NCBI RefSeq assembly: GCF_007109405.1
Contig: NZ_VJOY01000008.1
Span: 124,001 to 188,000, forward strand
Direction: 5' to 3'
From: Pseudomonas mangiferae
Lineage (GTDB): Bacteria; Pseudomonadota; Gammaproteobacteria; Pseudomonadales; Pseudomonadaceae
Length of the DNA: 64,000 nt
Shown here: positions 1 through 6,141 of the stretch, one piece after another
Layout of the letters: every line of letters starts with the position of its first letter
Numbering within the stretch: the first letter of the stretch is position 1
Translations under genes and position numbers: made by a program
The notes under the pieces: model-generated
Told to the model about the DNA's origin: nothing
Database searches by the model: none
The model's input: the letters and a program-made list of their open reading frames with translations, nothing else

Positions 1-210
1 CAGGCGCAGTTGCTGCGAGGCAGTGTGTCGAGCCAGATCTGGGCAGAGCGGTCGGATACCGCCACCCTGATCGACGGTGAACTGTCGACCCTGCGGGAAC
101 GGCTGCTGGCCGCCGGGCTCGCGGTGGGCGACCTGGACTGTCGCCAGGGTGTTCCGCCCCAGGGCCGGCGTACCGTGCTAGACCACCGCTGGATCGACGA
201 AACCGCATGA
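1..210 (+). CDS. FliK-like hook-length control protein, C-terminal fragment (cut by window edge)
   Basis: The reading frame is open from the first base and ends at the TGA at 208-210; only about 69 C-terminal residues are present. The visible part (LSTLRERLLAAGLAVGDLDC) resembles the end of the FliK/Flg_hook C-terminal domain, in which a helix is followed by a short strand with a Leu-x-Cys-like end. The stop overlaps the ATG of the next gene (ATGA), so the two are translationally coupled. A complete fliK is present at 21323-22702, so this would be a second FliK-type protein, paired with an FlhB-C-like partner. The family call rests on a short fragment, so it is moderate. Confidence 0.6.
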   Translation, partial: QAQLLRGSVSSQIWAERSDTATLIDGELSTLRERLLAAGLAVGDLDCRQGVPPQGRRTVLDHRWIDETA

Positions 211-545
211 GCAGCCAGCCCCCCCGCCAGGCCATCGCCCTGGCCTACGACGGGCAGAACGCCCCGACCCTCAGCGCCAAGGGAGACGATACCCTGGCGG
301 AGGAAATCCTCGCCATCGCCCGGGAATACGAAGTACCGATCTACGAGAACGCGGACCTGGTGCGCTTGCTGGCGAAGCTCGAATTGGGCGATGCGATTCC
401 CGAGGCACTGTATCGCACCCTCGCGGAAATCATCGCGTTCGCCTGGTATCTGAAAGGGAAATGCCCGGAAGGCTTCAGTGCGACCGAACCCGGCGAGCGG
501 GACGTCAGTCCGCCGCCCCTGCCGATGCTGGAGCCGCCGCGCTGA
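207..545 (+). CDS. FlhB-like C-terminal domain protein (FhlB/YlqH type)
   Basis: A 112-residue soluble protein resembling only the cytoplasmic C-terminal domain of the export switch FlhB: IALAYDGQNAPTLSAKGDD matches the segment after the autocleavage site, and AREYEVPIYENADLVRLLAKLELGDAIP matches its conserved core. There are no membrane segments and no NPTH cleavage motif. In other bacteria such stand-alone domains can partly stand in for the FlhB C-terminus in export substrate switching. It is coupled by ATGA to the FliK-like gene before it. Its stop lies 6 bases from the stop of the DUF2802 gene on the other strand, so transcription converges here. The role is inferred from the family. Confidence 0.8.
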   Translation: MSSQPPRQAIALAYDGQNAPTLSAKGDDTLAEEILAIAREYEVPIYENADLVRLLAKLELGDAIPEALYRTLAEIIAFAWYLKGKCPEGFSATEPGERDVSPPPLPMLEPPR

Positions 546-551
546 AAAGCC

Positions 552-950
552 TCAGTGCCGGGCCTGATGCAGCTTGCTGACCAGCTCCGCTTCGGCCTTG
601 GACAGCCCACAGGATTGAGTGAGGTCGTCGACGCTGGCGCCCAGACCCACCAGGCGCGCCGCCTGGGTGAAGGACAGGCTGCTGGGGTCGCGCTGCTCGA
701 TCTGGTGCAGCTTGTCCGGCAGCGGCGCGACGACCCGGCGCAGCTCCTGCAATTCTTCGCCCATCCGCACGCTACCGGTCAGGTAGGCATCCAGCCGCTT
801 GGAAAGCTCCTTGAGGCGCTGGTCCCGCAAGGCATCGCGCTCGTGCTGCAGGTGGGCCTGCTGGCGCAGGCTCATGGCCAACCACATGCAGGTACCGCCC
901 AGCGCCACGATGCAGACGAGCGCCAGGCCGATGAGCGCGTACTCCAGCAA
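552..950 (-). CDS. DUF2802 membrane-anchored protein
   Basis: A 132-residue protein with one N-terminal membrane segment (about residues 5-27), then a coiled-coil-like charged region (residues 30-90) and a compact helical end (QAARLVGLGASVDDLTQSCGLSKAEAELVSKLHQ) typical of DUF2802. This is the usual last gene of the Pseudomonas parC-parP-cheW block; no biochemical function is established that I can name. The likely start is TTG at 948-950, two bases after the cheW stop, with GGAGAG inside the cheW end acting as ribosome site. An ATG alternative is not available near the membrane segment. Confidence 0.75.
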   Translation of the reverse strand: MLEYALIGLALVCIVALGGTCMWLAMSLRQQAHLQHERDALRDQRLKELSKRLDAYLTGSVRMGEELQELRRVVAPLPDKLHQIEQRDPSSLSFTQAARLVGLGASVDDLTQSCGLSKAEAELVSKLHQARH

Positions 951-951
951 G

Positions 952-1431
952 TCAGATGCTCTCCAGCTCGGACCACTCTTCCTCGCTCATCATCTTGTCC
1001 AGCTCGACCAGGATCAGCAGTTCGCCATTCTTGTTGCAGACGCCCTGGATGAACTTGGCCGACTCCTCGTTGCCCACGTTGGGCGCAGTCTCTACCTCGG
1101 ACTGGCGCAGGTAGACCACTTCGGCGACGCTGTCGACGAGTATCCCCACCACCTGCTTGTCCGCTTCGATGATGACGATGCGGGTATTGTCGGTCACAGC
1201 CGCCGAGGACAGGCCGAAGCGCTGGCGGGTGTCGATCACCGTGACCACGTTGCCGCGCAGGTTGATGATCCCCAGCACGTAGCTGGGCGCGCCCGGGACC
1301 GGCGCGATCTCGGTGTAGCGCAGGACTTCCTGGACCTGCATCACGTTGATGCCATAGGTCTCGTTGTCCAGGCGGAAGGTCACCCATTGCAGAATCGGAT
1401 CTTCGGAACCCTGTGCGGACGTTTTCTTCAT
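952..1431 (-). CDS. cheW: Chemotaxis coupling protein CheW
   Basis: A 159-residue CheW that couples chemoreceptors to the kinase CheA at the pole. A single CheW domain spans about residues 14-150, with the typical elements ILQWVTFRLDNETYGINV, the EVLRY...PVPGAPSYVLGIINLRGNVVTVIDTR core, and the GILVDSVAEVV strand. The ATG at 1429-1431 follows an AGGGA ribosome site. It stands last but one in the parC-parP-cheW-DUF2802 block. A TATAGT hexamer about 60 bases upstream may give it a separate housekeeping promoter. Confidence 0.96.
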   Translation of the reverse strand: MKKTSAQGSEDPILQWVTFRLDNETYGINVMQVQEVLRYTEIAPVPGAPSYVLGIINLRGNVVTVIDTRQRFGLSSAAVTDNTRIVIIEADKQVVGILVDSVAEVVYLRQSEVETAPNVGNEESAKFIQGVCNKNGELLILVELDKMMSEEEWSELESI

Positions 1432-1469
1432 GTTCCCTAGCCTCGTCTAGAACCGCCGTCGCGGCATGC

Positions 1470-1497
1470 GCGGGGTTGCCCCGTTGTCATCACTATA
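1470..1497 (-). promoter_or_regulatory. Possible sigma-70 -10 element and small hairpin before cheW
   Basis: On the minus strand a TATAGT hexamer (1492-1497) lies about 60 bases upstream of the cheW ATG, followed by a short CGGGG-loop-CCCCG hairpin (1470-1482) in the would-be leader. No good -35 is visible at 16-18 bases, so this is weak. Confidence 0.25.
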
Positions 1498-1528
1498 GAG
1501 CCCCCCGGGCGGGCAGGCTCGCTTTCGA

Positions 1529-2446
1529 TCAATTCAGGCTCATGCGCTTGATGGCGCCGCTGGCGATCAGTTCGGCCAGGGCGGATACGTCCAGCAGCGC
1601 GCACATGTGTTCGATCACCGTGCCGGCCAGCCAGGGGCGTTGACTGCGCTGGCTGCGCCACTTGACCTCGTTGGGGTCGAGGCGGATCGAACGACTCACC
1701 TGATGCACCGCCAGGCCCCATTCGTAGCCCTGCACGGAAATCACGTACTGCAGACCGGCGCGAAAATCGTCGCGGTAGCGGTCGGGCATCACCCAGCGGG
1801 CGGTGTCCAGCACCTTGAGGTTGCCCGCCTGGCACGGAAGGATACCGAGGAACCAGTCCGGCTGTCCGAACAACGGGGTGAGCTCCGAGCCCTCCAAGGG
1901 GTAGATGGAACCCAGGCACACCAGCGGTACCGCCAGGGTCAGGCCGGCCACGTCGAACAACAGGCACTCGAAGGGCTCGTCGGCCCAGGCGGGTCGCCCA
2001 TCCTCGCGGACGGCGGCGGGCACGGGCACAGGCGGCGTCTCGACCTGCGTGCCCACGTCGGCGACCGGCTCCACCACCAGTTGCAGCGGCGAGGCGATAG
2101 GAATCACCAGCGGAGTAGGTTCCGCGACCCGCGTCTCGATGACCGGGCGCGGCGGCTCCGACCGGCGCTTCCCGACCGGCGCCGGTGCCGGGGCCAGGCG
2201 GGCATCGCGGACCTGCTCTTCGAGCACGGCCGCCTCGAACTCGTCGAGACTGATGCTCTGCTGGACGTCCGGCTTCGTGCTCGGCTCGACTTCGCGCTCC
2301 ACCGGCTTCGGTGCCACGGCCGGCGCAGGCGTCACGGTCTTCGGTTCGGCCACCGGCTCGAACTCGACCGACGCTTCTTGCAACAGCGCGTCCAGGTAGT
2401 TCTGCAGCGCGACTTGCGGACGGGTGGCGGTGAGAGTGCGGCTCAT
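1529..2446 (-). CDS. parP: ParP: CheW-domain polar localisation protein for chemotaxis arrays
   Basis: A 305-residue protein with a Pro/Ala/Val-rich N-terminal half (about residues 1-165) and a CheW-like C-terminal domain (about 170-300: FECLLFDVAGLTLAVPLVCLG..., then LGILPCQAGNLKVLDTARWVM). In Vibrio, ParP joins ParC to CheA and holds the chemosensory array at the pole. The position directly downstream of a ParA-type gene and before cheW is the diagnostic arrangement. The N-terminal part has a SLDEFEAAVLEE segment (residues 66-77) resembling the CheY-binding FliM N-peptide. A sigma-28-like promoter lies just upstream. Confidence 0.85.
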   Translation of the reverse strand: MSRTLTATRPQVALQNYLDALLQEASVEFEPVAEPKTVTPAPAVAPKPVEREVEPSTKPDVQQSISLDEFEAAVLEEQVRDARLAPAPAPVGKRRSEPPRPVIETRVAEPTPLVIPIASPLQLVVEPVADVGTQVETPPVPVPAAVREDGRPAWADEPFECLLFDVAGLTLAVPLVCLGSIYPLEGSELTPLFGQPDWFLGILPCQAGNLKVLDTARWVMPDRYRDDFRAGLQYVISVQGYEWGLAVHQVSRSIRLDPNEVKWRSQRSQRPWLAGTVIEHMCALLDVSALAELIASGAIKRMSLN

Positions 2447-2477
2447 GATGAGGACCTGCGAAAAAGAGTCGAACAGC

Positions 2478-2504
2478 CTATCGGCCGGTCACGGCGCAGC
2501 TTGA
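2478..2504 (-). promoter_or_regulatory. Sigma-28 (FliA) promoter upstream of parP
   Basis: Minus-strand TCAA (-35, 2501-2504), exactly 15 bases, then GCCGATAG (-10, 2478-2485). This agrees with the Pseudomonas FliA consensus. It would start transcription about 25 bases before the parP ATG and place parP-cheW in the FliA regulon. Confidence 0.6.
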
Positions 2505-2532
2505 GCGGACCAGTTCACCACAAGACGGCATT

Positions 2533-3321
2533 TCAGGCCACCTGCGCGGCGACCTGCTGGTTCAGCAGGTGCTTGAGTAGCGCCCGGTAGGCCAGGACCG
2601 CCCGGCTGTTGCCGTCGAAGCGGGACGGCGTCAGGCCCGCCCGGCTGGCATCCCGCAAGCGCGTGTCGATGGGGATGTAGGCCGGCCACAGGTGATCCGG
2701 GTAGGTGTCGCGCAGCAGGCGCAGGGTATTCAGCGACGCTTGGGTGCGCCGGTCGAACAGGGTCGGGACGATGGTGTAGGGCAATGCCTGGCGCCGGGAG
2801 CGATTGATCATCGCCAGGGTGCTGACCATGCGCTCCAGGCCCTTCACCGCCAAGAACTCCGTCTGCACCGGGATCACCAACTGCTGGCTTGCCGCGAGGG
2901 CATTCACCATCAGCACCCCCAGCAGCGGCGGGCTGTCGATGATGGCGTGATCGAAGTCCTGCCAGAGCTGCGCCAGGCTCTTCGACACCACCAGGCCCAG
3001 GCCGCTCTGCCCAGGCGACTGGCGCTCCAGGGTGGCCAGCGCGGTGCTCGACGGCAAAAGGGCGATGCGCTCGTGGCTGGTCTCCCGCAGCAACTGCTGC
3101 GGCAAGCCATCGGGCACCGCGCCCTGATGCAGGAACAGGTCGAAGCTGCTGTGTTCAAGCGAATCCGGATCATGGCCGAAATAGCTGGTCATCGACCCAT
3201 GGGGATCGAGGTCCACCACCACCACCCGCTTGCCGGAATCGGCCAGCAGGCCGGCCAGCGCGATGGACGTAGTGGTCTTGCCGACCCCGCCTTTCTGATT
3301 GGCTACTGCCCAGACTCTCAT
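2533..3321 (-). CDS. parC: ParC: ParA-family ATPase for polar placement of chemotaxis proteins
   Basis: A 262-residue ParA/MinD-type ATPase. The deviant Walker A NQKGGVGKTTT lies at residues 8-18, the A-prime/Walker B region at VVVDLDPHGSMTSYFG, and the later IDSPPLLGVL loop completes the nucleotide site. The position between motD and the CheW-domain gene identifies it as the chemotaxis ParC rather than a chromosome-segregation ParA; no parB is adjacent. In Vibrio, ParC forms a polar gradient recruiting ParP and CheA so that each daughter cell inherits an array. Gap to motD about 50 bases. Confidence 0.88.
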   Translation of the reverse strand: MRVWAVANQKGGVGKTTTSIALAGLLADSGKRVVVVDLDPHGSMTSYFGHDPDSLEHSSFDLFLHQGAVPDGLPQQLLRETSHERIALLPSSTALATLERQSPGQSGLGLVVSKSLAQLWQDFDHAIIDSPPLLGVLMVNALAASQQLVIPVQTEFLAVKGLERMVSTLAMINRSRRQALPYTIVPTLFDRRTQASLNTLRLLRDTYPDHLWPAYIPIDTRLRDASRAGLTPSRFDGNSRAVLAYRALLKHLLNQQVAAQVA

Positions 3322-3373
3322 CGTTCACTTCCTCCCGGCCGCGCCGTGGCGACCGAGACCTGGCGTCCGCCCC

Positions 3374-4261
3374 TCAGGGAGCAGACGACGGAGAATTGAC
3401 GGCACCTTCTGCCGGTGCCGGCCCCGCCGAGGCCGGTGCAGGTTGCGTGCCAGCGCGCTTGAGCGCGGCATCCGGCTGGGCATGGGCGCTTCCTACTCCA
3501 CTGACACTGCGGCGGACTTCAAGGTTGCGGGAAATCACCAGGACCACTCGGCGATTCTTGGCCCGGCCCTCAGGCGTGCCATTATCCGCCACCGGCTGGA
3601 ACTCGCCATAGCCTACCGCGGCCAGGCGTCCCGGGTTGACGCCGTACATCGACAGCAGCCTGACAATGCTCGCCGAGCGCGCCGCCGATAGCTCCCAGTT
3701 GCTGGGGTACTGGGAAGTCTTGATCGGCAGGTTGTCGGTGAAGCCTTCTACGTGGATGGGATTCTCGAAAGGCGCCAGGATCTTGGCGACCTTCTCGATG
3801 ATGGAAAAAGCGGCGTTGGTGGGGATGGCGTCGCCACTGGGGAACAGCAGGCTGGAACTCAGCTCGATCTCCACCCACAGCTCGTTGCCGCGGATGGTGA
3901 GCTGGTCGCTCATGATCATGTCGCCGAAGGCGTCGCGCACGCTGGAGGCGATCTTCTCCAGGGGGTCGGCGCCCGGTTCGTCGATGGCCGATTGGGTCTG
4001 CTCGTTGTCCTCCACCAGGGAACGGTCCGGCTCGGTGGTCCGTGGTCGCTCGTCTCCCACCGGGATCGGCTTGATGGAGCGCTGTGGCTCGCTGAACACC
4101 CCCACCAGGCTCTCGGACAGCACTTTGTACTTGCCTTCGTTGATGGAGGAAATCGAATACATCACCACGAAGAACGCGAACAGCAGGGTGATGAAGTCGG
4201 CATAGGAGACCAGCCAACGCTCGTGGTTCTCGTGTTCTTCTTCGCGACGCCGGCGAGCCAT
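3374..4261 (-). CDS. motD: Flagellar stator protein MotD (MotB-like)
   Basis: A 295-residue MotB-family stator subunit. One membrane helix (about residues 17-40) carries the proton-conducting Asp in the motif SYADFITLLFAFFVVMYS. It is followed by a plug/linker and a periplasmic OmpA-like peptidoglycan-binding domain (about residues 140-245: HVEGFTDNLPIKTSQYPSNW...SAARSASIVRLL). The C-terminal tail is Ala/Pro rich. Its ATG is 2 bases after the motC stop, so MotC4MotD2-type stator subunits are made together. Pseudomonads usually also have MotAB elsewhere; MotCD is the set linked to swarming. Confidence 0.95.
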   Translation of the reverse strand: MARRRREEEHENHERWLVSYADFITLLFAFFVVMYSISSINEGKYKVLSESLVGVFSEPQRSIKPIPVGDERPRTTEPDRSLVEDNEQTQSAIDEPGADPLEKIASSVRDAFGDMIMSDQLTIRGNELWVEIELSSSLLFPSGDAIPTNAAFSIIEKVAKILAPFENPIHVEGFTDNLPIKTSQYPSNWELSAARSASIVRLLSMYGVNPGRLAAVGYGEFQPVADNGTPEGRAKNRRVVLVISRNLEVRRSVSGVGSAHAQPDAALKRAGTQPAPASAGPAPAEGAVNSPSSAP

Positions 4262-4263
4262 GG

Positions 4264-5004
4264 TCAGTCCATGAAGCCTTGCAGCTTCAACTCGATGGAG
4301 CGCGGGTTCTCGCCTTCGGCGATGGACAGGATGCCTTCCAGCAGCATCTCCCGATACCGCGACTGACGCATGACGATGGCCTTGAGCTTGTTGCCCATCG
4401 GCAACAACAGCAGGTTGGCGAAGCTCACGCCGTAGATGGTGGCGACGAAGGCGACGGCAATGCCGCTGCCCAGCTGGCTCGGGTCGGCCAGGTTGCCCAT
4501 CACATGGATCAGGCCCATCACCGCCCCGATGATGCCGATGGTGGGCGCGTAGCCCCCCATGCTCTCGAACACCTTGGCGGCCTGGATGTCACGACTTTCC
4601 TGCGTGTAGAGATCGACTTCGAGGATGCTGCGAATGGCTTCCGGCTCGGCACCATCCACCAGTAACTGCAGGCCCTTGCGTGCATAGCTGTCCGGCTCGG
4701 CATCCGCCACGGACTCCAGGCCCAGCAGGCCCTCCTTGCGCGCGGTCAGGCTCCAGCCCACGACCCGCGCGATACCGCCGGCGAGATCCACCGCGGGAGG
4801 AAAGAAGATCCAGCGCAGCACGGTCAGCGCCCGCTTGAACACGTTCATCGGCATCTGCAGGAAGGCAGCCGCCAGGGTCCCGCCAATGACGATCAAGGCT
4901 GCCGGGCCATTCAACAACGCCCCGGCGTGTCCGCCTTCGAGATAATTGCCGCCAACGATGGCGACGAACGCAAGGATCAACCCGATAAGGCTGAGTACAT
5001 CCAT
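4264..5004 (-). CDS. motC: Flagellar stator protein MotC (MotA-like)
   Basis: A 246-residue MotA/TolQ/ExbB-family protein with four membrane helices (about residues 4-22, 32-50, 148-170, 180-200). The cytoplasmic loop between helices 2 and 3 holds the charged rotor-contact region, and the PTIGIIGAVMGLIHVMGNL segment is the conserved third helix. Its ATG shares a base with the cheB stop (TGATG), giving tight coupling. It forms the ion channel with MotD. Confidence 0.95.
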   Translation of the reverse strand: MDVLSLIGLILAFVAIVGGNYLEGGHAGALLNGPAALIVIGGTLAAAFLQMPMNVFKRALTVLRWIFFPPAVDLAGGIARVVGWSLTARKEGLLGLESVADAEPDSYARKGLQLLVDGAEPEAIRSILEVDLYTQESRDIQAAKVFESMGGYAPTIGIIGAVMGLIHVMGNLADPSQLGSGIAVAFVATIYGVSFANLLLLPMGNKLKAIVMRQSRYREMLLEGILSIAEGENPRSIELKLQGFMD

Positions 5005-6098
5005 CAGACGCAGGCCTCGGACAGGTGCCTGCCGATGTCATCGAGCCCATAGACCGCATCGGCGAGGTTGGCTTTCACGACCGCCATGGGCATGCCGTAG
5101 ATTACGCAGCTGGCTTCGTCCTGGGCCCACACCTGGCTGCCGCCCTGCTTGAGCAGGCGGGCGCCCTCGCGTCCGTCGGCCCCCATGCCGGTGAGCACCA
5201 CCGCCAGGACCTTATCGTTGAACGACTTGGCGGCCGAGCCGAAGGTGATGTCCACGCAGGGCTTGTAGTTCAGGCGCTCGTCGCCCGGCAGAATCTTCAC
5301 CACGCCACGCGGGTCGATCATCATCTGCTTGCCACCCGGGGCCAGCAACGCCAGCCCGGGGCGCAGCACGTCGCCGTCCGCCGCTTCCTTCACGGAAATC
5401 CGGCACAGCTTGTCCAGGCGCTCGGCGAAGGCTTTGGTGAACGCCGCGGGCATGTGCTGGATCAGCACGATGGGAGACGGGAAATTGGCTGGCAGCTGGG
5501 TCAGTACCCGCTGAAGGGCGACCGGCCCGCCGGTAGACGTCCCGATGGCCACCAGCTTGTAGGACTTGCGCTTCGGAGCTGCACTGATACTGGCGCCGGA
5601 CGAAGCGGAAGGCGTCGGCGCGGGACGTGCCGGGGCCGGCGAGGCGGCCGGGGCGTGGCTGGTCGCTGCAGGCGGGGGCGTCGGCGTGCTGAACCGGCGG
5701 TTGCTGCGGGCAATGGTATGGACCTTCTCGCACAGCAGCGCCCGCACCCGGTCCGGGTTGCGGGAGATGTCGTCGAAATTCTTCGGCAGGTAGTCCACCG
5801 CCCCGGCATCCAGGGCATCCAGGGTCACCCGCGCACCTTCGTGGGTGAGGGACGAGAACATCAGCACCGGCGTCGGACAGCGCTGCATGATGTTCCGTAC
5901 CGCCGTGATGCCGTCCATCATCGGCATCTCGTAGTCCATGGTGATGACGTCCGGCTTGAGCGTCATCGCCTGGTCGATGGCTTCGCGGCCGTTGGTCGCG
6001 GTGCCGACCACGGTGATGTTGGGATCCGCGGAAAGGATTTCCGATACGCGGCGGCGGAAGAAACCCGAATCGTCCACCACCAGAACCTTGACTGGCAT
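5004..6098 (-). CDS. cheB: Chemotaxis methylesterase/deamidase CheB
   Basis: A 364-residue protein with a receiver domain (residues 1-120; phosphorylated Asp55 in [11 protein letters not shown]), a Pro/Ala/Ser linker (about 135-185), and the methylesterase domain (about 190-360) with the catalytic triad in GTSTGGP (Ser), IQHMPAAFT (His) and [12 protein letters not shown] (Asp). It removes receptor methyl groups for adaptation. I take the ATG at 6096-6098, with AGGAG five bases upstream, rather than an in-frame GTG two codons earlier. A strong stem-loop separates it from cheA. Confidence 0.96.
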   Translation of the reverse strand: MPVKVLVVDDSGFFRRRVSEILSADPNITVVGTATNGREAIDQAMTLKPDVITMDYEMPMMDGITAVRNIMQRCPTPVLMFSSLTHEGARVTLDALDAGAVDYLPKNFDDISRNPDRVRALLCEKVHTIARSNRRFSTPTPPPAATSHAPAASPAPARPAPTPSASSGASISAAPKRKSYKLVAIGTSTGGPVALQRVLTQLPANFPSPIVLIQHMPAAFTKAFAERLDKLCRISVKEAADGDVLRPGLALLAPGGKQMMIDPRGVVKILPGDERLNYKPCVDITFGSAAKSFNDKVLAVVLTGMGADGREGARLLKQGGSQVWAQDEASCVIYGMPMAVVKANLADAVYGLDDIGRHLSEACV

Positions 6099-6112
6099 AC
6101 ACACTCCTAGGC

Positions 6113-6133
6113 GGCCGGCTCCCCGAGCCGGCC
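6113..6133 (-). other. Intercistronic GC-rich stem-loop between cheA and cheB
   Basis: A 9-bp perfect stem (GGCCGGCTC / GAGCCGGCC) with a 3-base loop fills the 43-base gap between the cheA stop and the cheB start. No U-run follows, so it is more likely an attenuation or mRNA-processing/stability element than a full terminator. Confidence 0.6.
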
Positions 6134-6141
6134 GTTAACGA

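Noticed and set aside
1-210. A degraded fliK pseudogene
   Set aside because: The frame is open to the window edge and coupled to the next gene; it is simply cut off by the window.
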